Of a DNA stretch of 64,000 nt, positions 33,870 to 45,266 are shown piece after piece; the stretch's first letter is position 1; every line of letters starts with the position of its first letter. This DNA comes from Prunus persica. Lineage: Eukaryota > Streptophyta > Magnoliopsida > Rosales > Rosaceae. The stretch lies in NCBI RefSeq assembly GCF_000346465.2, contig NC_034013.1:988211-1052210 (forward strand), written 5' to 3'. Below the pieces are notes generated by a model. The model had not been told where the DNA came from. It ran no database searches and saw only the letters and a program-made list of their open reading frames with translations. The translations under genes were made by a program, and so were the position numbers.

Positions 33870-36074
33870 TGTAATTGACACTATCCCAAAATTTTCCACC
33901 TATAAGAAAACAACAAGAATAATCTCAAATCTTCAACATGTGAACAATCCAACAACAATCTCATAGGGCTGCCAAACCTTTTAAACAAATTAGAAGTCAC
34001 CATAAACATGAGCTTATCATTGCATAGTCTATTTAGTTACAAAACTTAATAGGAAGTTTAGAAACATAAAAGAATGAAATCCTATGATAGCAAGAGTAAA
34101 TTGAGAATGAGTGGAAGTGAATGAATCGACATAGTTTGAGTTGACCTCAAGATCTACTGTTTGGGAAAAACTAAAAACTAAAGAGCCCTGAGAAAAATGA
34201 GTCAAATTTAGTGAGTGAAGCAAAAAGAAAGTTTTGGAAAACCTTTTGTTGGAAGCCGTTTCTCTTTAAAATGCTTTCCAACAACGATCGAGTTTAAGGT
34301 CCAAACGAAAATCTTTTAAAAACGAAAGTGAGAACGACGAGCAAAGTCACAAAATATAGCTAAATCAATAATTTACTTTTGAAGGTAAACATTCTTGAAC
34401 GTACAAGCTAAATATAGGCACCGAATCCTAAAATCATGTCATCAATCATCATAGCTAAAACCATAGAATCAACATGAGTTCAACATAGCTATCATTCTTT
34501 AAATTGAGAAACATGCTTGAAAACCACACCACACTTGTACCCGGGGAAAATGTTGGTCGCACACTTTTGTGAAATCCATTCTCACAAGTAGAGCCGGGGA
34601 TAAACTTGTCATACACTTGTGCGGGACACAAATACATCAATAACATGTCCTACGTGCACGCAGACTCCAACACCTTGGCATGTGGGTCAAGGTGTCAGAG
34701 TTTGCATGCATGTAGGACATGTTACTGCTCAACTCGAAGTTTGAAAACATTTTGCTCAAATCTCAACATAGATATAAACATATATAATCTTCCAAACAGA
34801 GAATTCTTAATATCGCAACGTGGTGTTTCTAATTTACGTATTATAATATGTGCGAATAACATATTATAATACACGTATTATAACATGACATGATTAATAA
34901 CAACATGTGACTAACCATCACATAAAAAATTAATGAGAAAAGTAACGGTACTACCCAACGTCTTAACTCTTAACCAATGTAACTTGTTATAACAAACAAT
35001 AACAGGCTAAAAAAAGTTATTAACAGTAGGAACTTAAAAAAAGAGAACAAAAAAAGGAATAGAAATTAGAAGTCATATTCGAACGGGGGGTGGTGGGCGA
35101 AGAAGAGGTTCGAACACTAACATAGAGGGGAGAGAGTTAGACGGAGAGGGGGAGAGAGTGAAACAGAGACTGAGGGAGCGATAGAGAGGAAGACAGATAG
35201 TGAGGGAGAGAGAGGGAGACGGAGAGAAAGAAGGAGGAGGCTCACAGATTGTAGGTCGACTTGAAGTGCAAGAAATTGTTTGCTGGTGAAGAAGAATTTC
35301 TTTGCTGTGCTGGGCTGTGCTCTATTGGGGTGCCAATTCAAAGTTGAAGGCCTCTAATTTAAATGGGGGTGGTGCTCTGAAATGGTTGTCGACAAAATGA
35401 TGGAGGAATTGAAAGTGGTGTCAAATGCTTCACGGGGCTGAAAAAGAGCTACAAAGGGGCTGAATGAAGTGTAAGTGGTGACAGAGACTTTTTGTTCTTT
35501 GTATCCTCAGTGATTGGGTTTGATTCCTTGCGATTAGTTGCTGTTAATATTTGGGGAAATTAGGGCTTAATTTTGATATTTTGGATTGCAGTTTGGTTAA
35601 TTAGAATTCCAAAACGCCAAAAACGTTAAGGGTTTCTTCTCCTTCATCTTTTTCATGTCAATTTTGCGTTCTGGACGACACTATCGTGGATAGTTCCGGT
35701 CAATATTAGGATTTCTTCGATATTCACCGATATTGGCCAAAACCCACAATATAGGGGAAATAACAGACTTCAACCCTCCTATCCATATTGACAGCCCGAA
35801 ATTCTGATATATTCACAGCTGCTTTGACGATTTTGGTTTTGCAAAATTTACATTCTTTAGACTGCAATTCATGGAAAAAGTTACATTCTGTAATTAAAGT
35901 TACCCAGATATAATATGAGTATATTTCTTTTTTCTTATGGCTCAACTATGAACTAGTTTTTATGGTTGGGATTGTTTGCAGATTGATACATTTTCTCAGT
36001 GTTATGGTGCACTGTTATTTGATTAGCTCAAAAGAAAAGTATTCTATTCTTTAGCATCACACAGTGGGTTTAGT
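33870..36074. other. Intergenic and FRS3 5' region
   Basis: AT-rich to about 35000, including the hairpin listed separately. A GA-rich purine tract fills 35100-35240 and could belong to an untranslated leader. A pyrimidine tract and GTTTGCAG near 35980, just upstream of the FRS3 ATG, look like the acceptor of a 5' UTR intron. The leader exon would then lie somewhere in 35100-35650. This is inference from sequence style only. Confidence 0.45.
34641..34724. repeat. 84-bp near-perfect hairpin
   Basis: The left arm 34641-34676 and right arm 34689-34724 (36 bases each) match in reverse complement at 31 of 36 positions, with a 12-base loop. Two mismatches become G-U pairs in RNA. Arms begin TAACATGTCCTAC and end GTAGGACATGTTA. 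It could be a small MITE or a foldback transcript precursor. Confidence 0.7.
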
Positions 36075-39000
36075 ATGGATGTTGAAGTTATTGATGTGGA
36101 AGGAATGGGGCATCGTGGAATGGCAGATGATGGTGATGCTGAAAGGAGTGAAGGTGGAGAAGTGAATAATGCTGAAAATTCCGAGGCTCACGATGAAGAT
36201 GGGATTTCCGAGCCATACGTGGGTATGGAATTTAATTCTGAAGAGGCTGCCAAGACTTTCTATGATGAATACGCCAGACGCTTGGGTTTTAGCTCTAAAG
36301 TTGGTCAATCTAGTCGTTCTAAACCTGATGGGACAACCATTGCTCGGGAGTTTGTATGTGGCAGAGAGGGTTTGAAAAGAAGGCATGCTGATAGTTGTGA
36401 TGCAATGCTTAGGATAGAGTTAAAGGGTCAAGACAAGTGGGTTTCAACTAAATTTGTGAAGGAGCATAGTCATGCTTTGGTGAGTCCTGGTAAGGTGCAT
36501 TACCTTCGGCCTCGCCGGCATTTTGCTGGTGCTGCAAAGAACGTGGCTGAAACTTATCAAGGAGTAGGGATTGTTCCCAGTGGTGTTATGTATGTTTCCG
36601 TGGATGGAAACCGTACCCCTGTAGAGAAAAGCCGTGTAGTTAGGAATACTTTATCTACAGAATCAAATCGGCCAGTCAAGAATGCTATAACAATGAATCA
36701 ACTTAGGCCTTGTAGTCGAAGGAGTACACTAGGGAAGGATGCTCAAAATTTGCTGGAGTATTTCAAGAAAATGCAGGCTGAGAACCCTGGTTTCTTTTAT
36801 GCTATACAACTTGATGAAGATAATCACATGGCAAACGTTTTCTGGGCAGATGCAAGGTCAAGAGCAGCTTACTGTCATTTTGGTGATGCTGTTACGCTGG
36901 ATACCACGTACCGAGTAAATCAGTATAGAGTGCCATTTGCTCCATTTACAGGAGTTAACCATCATGGTCAGACAGTTTTGTTTGGTTGTGCATTACTTCT
37001 AGACGAGTCAGAAGCATCTTTTATTTGGTTGTTCAAGACATTCCTTACAGCAATGAATGACTGCCATCCTGTCTCGTTTATGACTGATCAAGATAGAGCC
37101 ATACAGACAGCAGTTTCTCAGGTGTTTCCAGAAGTCCGCCACTGCATTAGCAAGTCACATGTCTTAAGAGAAGGCCAGGAAAGGTTGGCGCATGTATGTC
37201 AAGCACATCCCTATTTTGAGGTGGAACTTTATAATTGTATTAATTTGACTGAAACTATCGAGGAGTTTGAATTGTCGTGGGATTCTATCCTTGATAAGTA
37301 TGACCTCAGGAGAAATGATTGGCTTCAATCATTATATAGTGCTCGTGCTCAATGGGTGCCTGTGTATTTCCGGGATTCCTTTTCTGCTGCCATATCTCCT
37401 AAACCTAATCAAGGGCATGATGGTTTTTTTGATGGCTATGTGAATCAACAGACCACATTACCAATGTTCTTTAGGCAGTATGAAAGAGCTTTAGAGAACT
37501 CGTTTGAAAGGGAAATAGAAGCAGATTTTGATACAATTTGCACAACGCCAGTATTGAGAACACCATCACCCATGGAGAAACAGGCAGCCAATCTTTATAC
37601 AAGAAAAATTTTTGCAAAATTTCAAGAAGAGCTAGTTGAGACTTTTGTGTACACAGCAAATAGGATTGAAGGTGACGGAGCTATTAGCACATTCAGAGTT
37701 GCAAAATTCGAAGATGACCACAAGGCGTACATCGTTACATTTAACTATCCTGAGATGAGAGCTAATTGTAGTTGTCAAATGTTTGAGTATTCAGGAATTC
37801 TCTGTAGACATGTTCTGACAGTCTTTACTGTAACAAATGTGCTTACATTGCCTTCTCACTATATTTTGAAACGATGGACAAGAAATGCAAAGAGTGGAAC
37901 TACCCTAGATGAACGTAGTGGTGAGTTACATGGCCAAGACTCCCTAACTTTACGGTACAACAACCTATGTCGAGAAGCCATCAAATATGCAGAGGATGGG
38001 GCAACCACTACAGAAACTTTTATTGCAGCAATGACTGCTCTTAGAGATGGTGGGAAGAAGGTTTCCGTTGTTAAGAAAAATGTAGCTAAAGTTGCGCCTC
38101 CTAACTCTCAGGTTAGTGTGACTGGCTACGATGACAGGAAAAACTCGACATCAATGTCCGATATGACCCCTTTGTTGTGGCCACGCCAAGATGAAGTAAT
38201 GAAGCGATTTAATCTGAATGATGCTGGTGCACCTGCTCAAACCGTTTCTGACTTGAATTTGCCACGAATGGCCCCTGTATCTCTTCATCGGGATGATGGT
38301 ACTCCTGAGAACATGGTATGGAATAGAATTCTTTGCTTTGTTTCTGTTCTTCTATATCTTCTTCTTTTTTTTTTTTCTTTTTTTTTCTGAGTGCGAGGTC
38401 GTGGCATTTACTGGGTTTTTCTGTAGGTGGTACTTCCGTGTCTAAAGTCAATGACTTGGGTCATGGAAAATAAGAATTCAGCACCAGGAAATCGAGTAGC
38501 TGTCATTAACCTGAAGGTACACATATGAAGAAGTGAAACAATGTTGTGACATTTTGTATCATCCAAGTAGCTCAAATTGGTGGTGGTGTATTTGATAATG
38601 ATAGCCTGGATCCCTGAGTCTGAAAATGAAATATTTTTATATGTTTTGAGTTTGTTTAGTTTTTTCTTTCTTTCTAGATATCTGATTATTGTATAACTTA
38701 ATTGTGACCTGTAGCCTTGTGCTAGTGGGATGCTCTGGTTTGCACTCTCAAACTTAGTTTACAATCGAGCAAAGAGCCTTTTTTTTTCCCTTCCATTTTT
38801 TTTTTAAAACTTTGTTTATATCCACTGCAGCTGCAAGATTATAGCAGGACTATATCAACTGAATCAGAGGTTAAGTTTCAGCTCTCAAGGGTATCACTGG
38901 AGCCAATGTTAAGGTCCATGGCCTACATCAGTGATCAGCTCTCAACACCAGCTAATAAGGTCGCTGTTATAAATCTGAAGGTATGGGAGTCAAAATTTCA

Positions 39001-41353
39001 AACCATTATCTCTTAAACTTGCCCTGACTGTTTGATGAACCATTTTTCGGGATCCTCATGTTGTTTGTGTTCATTCTCAATTCCCTTGGCCACCTTGTGG
39101 GTAGAGCCATGGGTTTTTCACTTGGAATCACCCTTGTGCTGTTAGTTGAATATACTTAACGCATTCCTAACTGGGTCTTCTGCAAGTGGAATGATGGTTT
39201 AATTAGTCAAAATACTCTAGACTTTGTTCAATAAGTTTTGCTATCTAGATCTTCCTTTTAATGGATACTCATGACAATGCCCTTGGAAGTCCAAATCTCG
39301 TTCATAACCTAACTGGTGCTCTATGTGCAAAGGAGATTCACAATGATTCCATCATCTCTCTCTTCATTATTCATTGCCTTTAAGACCATGGTATAATCTG
39401 TTTCGTGTTTCTAGCTCAAGTTGGGTACTTCCCACTTCATTCAATCCTTTATTTGTAGGGAGTTATTATGCTTTTGGTGAAGGGGAAAAGGAAAAGATTT
39501 GGTGGAGCGTGCTAGTGACTTTTTGTGGAAGGAAACATCCTAAATTGTAAGGGAAGGTTGCGTAGTTGTGGACTGCTTCTGGGATAAGGCTAGACTTTGG
39601 CCTAGGTTTCTTCTAGGTTTCATTTCTTCCTTTCTTTTAAATGTGGATTGGGAAGTTTTTGTTTCTTACTTTGGCCGGGCACTTCTGTTTTCTCATAGTA
39701 CGAATTCTGCTTTTATATTTGTTGTGTTCTTGAGGCTCTGTTTCTTGCATTTGAAGGTTGCATCTTTTGTCAACTGCGTCGACTTGGATTGTAATCCCCA
39801 ATATTGGAGGGATACATGAATTCATTATGTATTTTATTGGTTGTAAAAAAAAAAAAAAAAATTGGTGTTAGATGAGTGAAACATAAACTAGATTATAACA
39901 AGAGGCAATTTTTAGATACAAGAACCACAGATTTCTACCTGAGGATGAAATTGGAACTGCAACAAGATTTGTTACATGTTGCACCTTTTACCCTTGAAGT
40001 GTACTTGTTTCGAAACCTTTTCCTTCTATTAATCCTGATTATAGCACTACCAAAATTCTTTAAACTTGCTGCCGACCATCGTTCCTAAAGGCTTAAGCTA
40101 GTGGTATGTGGAACAACAACTGTTTGATTCCAACCCTCACCCTCACATGTGGGACTCTCCCCATAATTAAGATTAAATAGCCCAACATTTAGAATTCAAT
40201 ATATATTGAGAGGTTACAGTTACAAGGAAACTTTGATACTATGACAAGCTTAATGCTTATAAAATAAATCTGTTAAGATGCGGGCTAACAGATTGTTTAT
40301 GTTGTAACTTATTAAATCTTTAGTTCTCAAATGAAACTAGCCCCCTTAATATATGTCTTAGAACTTAAAGCCTTAAGCCCACATGTGTGGACTATTATTG
40401 TTATTATTTTTATTATAACTATATTGGATATTGAATGAAAATTTTATAGAGGCCACTTCTAGAAAAGTGATAATGTTCTGAATGTTCTGCTGTTTTGTTT
40501 ACTTATTATTGTTTGATCGTTTAAGATAAGCCATTTTCACCCTATTCTTTCAGCTTCAAGACGCAGAGACAACTTCAGGGGAGTCAGAGGTCAAGTTTCA
40601 AGTTTCTAGGGATACATTAGGTGCCATGCTAAGATCAATGGCCTATATCCGCGAGCAGCTTTCAAGTGCTGTAAGCATTTTCAGCCAATTCACTATTTGA
40701 TATTGTCTTGTTTTTGGTTTATCAACTACATCGATGCTGTTTTATCGATTTAAAAATTGTTCTGAAATGTTATGTTCCCTTGGTAAATGACTACTAGTAT
40801 ATAAAAACAAATTTGTTTGCAATTATCTTGAAAGCTTGTTTCCAAACATTTAGGATGTACAATGGAGAGAACATAAGAATGCACGAATCACCTTTGGCCC
40901 AAAGTTGAAGAGAAAACCTATTCAACCATATAAATAATTCTATGGGTGATTCCTTTTAGTTGATAAACATCTGGCAGGTGGTCTCCAAAATTCCAAATCA
41001 CATTGCTAGTGTGGAATTTTGGGAATGACATTTCGATGAACCAGAAGTTTTATGTTGTCATGAATCATGATTCATCTAGCACGGGATGAAATAATCGGCT
41101 GATATCCCGATATATTGGCAGATATTATCCCTTTTTCTAGGTTTCAATACAGATACAAGGGGATAATCCTATTTCTTCCCCCTTATCGGCGATATATCCC
41201 TGATTTCCTCAATATTTCCCGATACCGGACAAATAACCTAGAACTTTGTCTTCAGTTTTGAAAGTAATCAAAGGTCCCAGTCACTGAATCAATGCCAAAA
41301 ACCAAGCTCTACTTCTCTTCTCAGTCATTTTCGGCTCTGTCTGTCTGTCTGTC

Positions 41354-41407
<54 letters not shown>

Positions 41408-43266
41408 TGCTCTGGTTCTGGTTTGTTTAATTTTCTTTTTCACCTCATTTTCTATCTCTCATTCGGCACCTTTATCATTAAGTCTGATTGTCTAATGTTT
41501 GGTTATGTATTAATGAGTTGGGTTGGGTTATGTATCAATGGGTTAGGCTGCATGTTTGTCTTTGTTTTGTTAAGTCTGATTGAATTTATTTTGTTTGGGT
41601 TATGTATCTATTGTGTCAATGGATTTTATTTTATCATTCTAATCGAAGTTTTATTTTCAGGCTTTTCATGAACACGCATTATATACACATACAATTCATC
41701 ATATGCATATTTTATACTTAGTATATTTTGAATTTTATTAATAATGTCCTTAACGTCTATGAAAGTTTTACTTCAAAATTCCATGTTTTAAAGTCAAATA
41801 TCTGTATTTTTTGTCAATTTTCCCCGATACCTAAAACGATATCAATATATCCCCTGAAATATCTGTAAATTGAAAGCCTGATACTATCTGCAGGGCTGAT
41901 AATTTCATCCTCATTTCTAGGAAACATAAAATTTTATAGAATAAAGAAAATAAATTAAACAAAAGGGAATATGAATATCCCTAAAATGTTTTTATAGTTA
42001 ATGACTGTAAAAATGCCTTCTTGTCTAAAAAGTTTGGATTGGGATGCAATAGTCATAACTAAGGGAGGTAATAGGGTTTCTATTCTATCCTTCTGCCTTT
42101 TTCACTTGAGGTACAAGTTAGATTTAGATGGGTTGTATGGCCCTGATGATGATAAGGAAAGGAAAAGCTTGTTGGTAGGATAAAATACTACTAAGGACAT
42201 GTGCCAGGGTGTGGAAGGTGATTTTCATTTTTGTGGATAATATGGAATTAATGGACTTGTCATTGGGAATGGGAAAAAGGAAAGGGGATTTCTGTTTCCT
42301 TTTAGAAAGAAGATGACATATTTCAGCTGTATTCTTTAGTATTTTAGCTTTTCAGTTTCTGTGCACTGGACCACTGGCCACTCATTTGGGATAGAAGGGT
42401 ATGTGTAGAAGAAGAGCTCCGTTTCATCTTCAGAACCCTTGGCTTATATCAGTGGCTGTGGTAGAGATCTTGTGAGAGGGTGCTAGATTTTGCTGCATAA
42501 TCATTTATCAACCCCAAAATAAAAAAGGTGCTTTAGATGGATTTTACCATATGGAATCAAAGAGGTGTTCAATAATTTGGTGGGTGTGTAAGACAGGAGA
42601 TTGGGATCTTGACCAACAAGAGCTGAAGGAATTCTGCTTGTGGAAGATAGGGTTACTAGTTAGTCAAAGATATCATAATTAGTAGAGGCGTGGTATCACT
42701 TAAGGGCATTGGCAAAGAAGTTGCTTAGGACCTTTCTGTTGACATTTTTTGTTTTTGGTATTCGAATTTGCTTTGAGGTAAGGATAGAGAAGGAGAAATG
42801 AGAGGATACTGAGCAGATATGATAGATGTGAGTGATATGAGAAGACATATATAGAATGATCCATTAAAATAAGAACTAAAAGTTACAAACAGTTTTAACT
42901 TTTTAATCTAATTTTTTTCTGTTTTGAGAAGAAAACCTGGGTCTCCCTTACAGCTGTGGACTATACCAGTTGAATGGATTGCATATCCATGTTTGAAATA
43001 CACAGTTGGATATCGATATGTATCTTGTATCTTGGGCCCATAATTTGGGAAATCAGAAATTCTTATCTTTTTTTAATCCCATTGAAGAGCTCAATTACCA
43101 TGGCTTCAGTCACCTGGTGATATAGCTCTCCTAAACATTGTTAGGTGTTGTTATTTGGGAACCACGCCCTTATCTGTGTCTTGTTGAGCAACTTGGATTG
43201 TTGTGGCTTCCTTTGTGGGAGAGAAACAGACGTACTTGTCTTTGATGACAGATTGTCTGATTGGTA

Positions 43267-43297
<31 letters not shown>

Positions 43298-43684
43298 TTT
43301 GTTATACAAGGAATGTACAAAGTTGTGCAGCCATAGAACTACACTTGCAGTCGCCTTTTTGGGGGGAACAAAACAGGAATGTGGGTAGAAGCGATAGGTT
43401 GATAGAGTTTATAGATTTAATACACTTGTAGATGTATACCTCGCATATACTTGGGCTCCTGCCTCTTTCTTTTAAATGAATGTACTTGATCAAAAAGAAC
43501 CAAAAAACCTTGAGTGGTTGTTTTGCAAAATTTAAGTAGGAAATTCATGGATATCATGTTCATCTTTCTCTATGTTTATGTTGAGTTTTAAATTAGGTTC
43601 TTTTACTGTTTAATCATGGAAAAGTTTTAAATTTGGCAGGCTGAGATTCAATCAGAGTCCGTCTCAAAAAAGCTACGGAAGTAA
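36075..43684 (+). CDS. FRS3: FAR1-related sequence 3-like transcription factor (FRS3)
   Basis: Exons 36075-38315, 38427-38516, 38831-38980, 40554-40670 and 43640-43684 join in frame to 880 residues; Arabidopsis FRS3 (At2g27110) is about 851. The FAR1 DNA-binding zinc finger spans about 50-147, with C95, C108, H131 and H133. The MULE-type transposase core (about 265-365) has TLDTTY (D276) and TDQDRAI (D338). A SWIM finger, [15 protein letters not shown], spans C565-H579. The C terminus is built from repeated VAVINLK and LRSMAYI modules, largely one per exon. FAR1/FHY3 family proteins descend from Mutator-like transposases and act as nuclear transcription factors in light signalling. The catalytic-region motif HCISKSHV departs from the usual HR-C-WH form. 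Intron 4 (about 3 kb) contains an inverted-repeat element. A broken copy lies at 47146. Confidence 0.94.
39840..39865 (+). repeat. Poly-A tract in FRS3 intron 3
   Basis: GGTTGTAAAAAA with about 18 As follows a 250-base stretch (39568-39840) that ends like a transcript 3' end. A retroposed fragment is possible, but I found no target duplication. Confidence 0.35.
41083..41910. mobile_element. Inverted-repeat element in FRS3 intron 4
   Basis: The left end GGGATGAAATAATCGGCT and, further in, GTTTCAATACAGATACAAGG are mirrored at the right end by the reverse complements of GGATGAAATTATCAGCC and CTTTCAATTTACAGATATTT. Arms are about 85-90 bases and diverged. The interior has a CTGT/CT microsatellite and no coding frame. 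Both ends are rich in GATATATCCCGATA-like phrases. A non-autonomous DNA transposon is likely; flanks give no clean target duplication. Confidence 0.55.
41336..41402 (+). repeat. (CTGT)n(CT)n microsatellite
   Basis: A compound simple repeat: several CTGT units, CTCTGT, more CTGT, then about 16 CT units. It lies in FRS3 intron 4 inside the inverted-repeat element. Confidence 0.95.
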
Positions 43685-45181
43685 GGGCCTCGGATGTTTT
43701 TTACTTCCTATACTGTACCGCCGGGTGCACGTTACATCTGGTTTCCATGGGGAAAGGTGATCACATAGAAAGTTCAGGATGCTCGCAGTTGCTACATACA
43801 TCTTTGCATAGCCCGCCCTTCCCTTTGTGTAAGATTGTTGTCAACATATTTGTACATGTACCAAATCCAAAGCATCAAAGAGATTTGATAGGTGTATGCG
43901 GTCAAAAAATCTACGACACGCCAGAATTAGAGTAACACTATTTGACATGTTTGTGCGAGATACAAGATTTTATTCAATAGGAATTGGTAGAGTTAATTCT
44001 GATAGCTGTAAGCTGGTGTGGCAAGTTCTCTCTCATGGAGCTCCCAGCTTCACTAGTCTTTTTTTCCCCTTGCGTTGTAGCATAAGATATGAATTGTTTG
44101 TTTTGCCACACTATGGTAGTTGGAGTATATGATTTTTCAGGTGCTCGTGAGTTCTAACATCGCTAATGTCATTTAATTGTTCAGGTACTCGGGCATTATC
44201 TACAATATTCATTTACATGCAGTTTTGGAAAAAAAAATTCTCAGTGGATAAAATTATGCTGCACTGCAAGGTCAGAACAAAAATAAATAGACAGTGCTGC
44301 AGCGGGTTAGGCCAGAAGACAAAGCACTCGTGAAAAAAACCAAGCCCATATCTTTTCCGCTTAAATTCAATATAGAATTCCAACTAAACCTCTCTCTAAA
44401 TTGAGAGTACCCTCATAATATTTTGGCTGAGGCTATAAGATTTGATCAACGAGATGATGATAATTTTTTTTTACTCTATCCTTTTAGCTGTTATTTTCTA
44501 TGGCTACTGAGTGTGAAAAAAAAAGGGGTAAAATCTGTTCAAATAGGGTGTGTGGAATTAAAAATAAAAATAAAGTTAGTGTTGTTTGGCCATTTTAAAA
44601 TCAAAGTATATTAATAGCATAAAAAATTTACCTTTTCTATTGAAAGGGGCGATAGCATATTAAATTTACACACACAACACGTATGCTAGGACTCGAATCC
44701 AGAACTTTGCCTGAGGAAGTAAATACAAGCGATAGTGTAAACGACACGTCATTCACATCTCACATCACAATTAATCTCAGAATTTATTTCCATTAAAAGT
44801 GGGCATTAGTAACTTCTGAATTTACCCAAAAATATACACGCAACACACGCAACTAGATGTGGGAAGTTGGTTTTTACTAACTGTCGATCCCCTCTTCCCT
44901 CCTCACTCGCACCGGTTCTTAAAACTTGAGATTCTATTATACGGATCATCTCATCGTACTCCTCGTCTTCCTCGAAATTCTCTGCCTCATCTCCTGTTGC
45001 TGTTCAGGTTTTTTCCTTTACTTAATTTGGAAATATATGGAAAAGACATATGTGCCCCCTTAAAAAGTGACTGTTTACAGCCAGTGGCTGCCACTGCAAC
45101 ACAGAAAAACTCAACCCCTTAGCCGCACTCTCTTCTTCCTCATCTCTCATCTCTCATCTCTCCAAGCGTCTTCTGTCTCTG

Positions 45182-45217
<36 letters not shown>

Positions 45218-45266
45218 TCTCTCGTCTTCTCTTTCGGTCGGTAATCAAGTACTCAGGTTGAAGAAA
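43685..45266. other. FRS3 3' region and EMB975-like 5' region
   Basis: The first few hundred bases are probably FRS3 3' UTR. The rest is AT-rich with only short frames. The last 100 bases hold a (TGTCTC)n(CT)n microsatellite at about 45171-45223, which would be in the 5' UTR of the following PPR gene. Confidence 0.5.
45171..45223 (+). repeat. (TGTCTC)n(CT)n microsatellite in 5' UTR
   Basis: About four TGTCTC units pass into a CT run, ending some 45 bases before the ATG at 45267. Confidence 0.92.

Noticed and set aside
36057..36386. 109-codon minus frame opposite FRS3 exon 1
   Set aside because: Exact antisense shadow of the FAR1 domain coding sequence; the broken copy shows a matching shadow.
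43747..44132. Short plus frames after FRS3
   Set aside because: They follow the FRS3 stop, have no domain, and fit 3' UTR.
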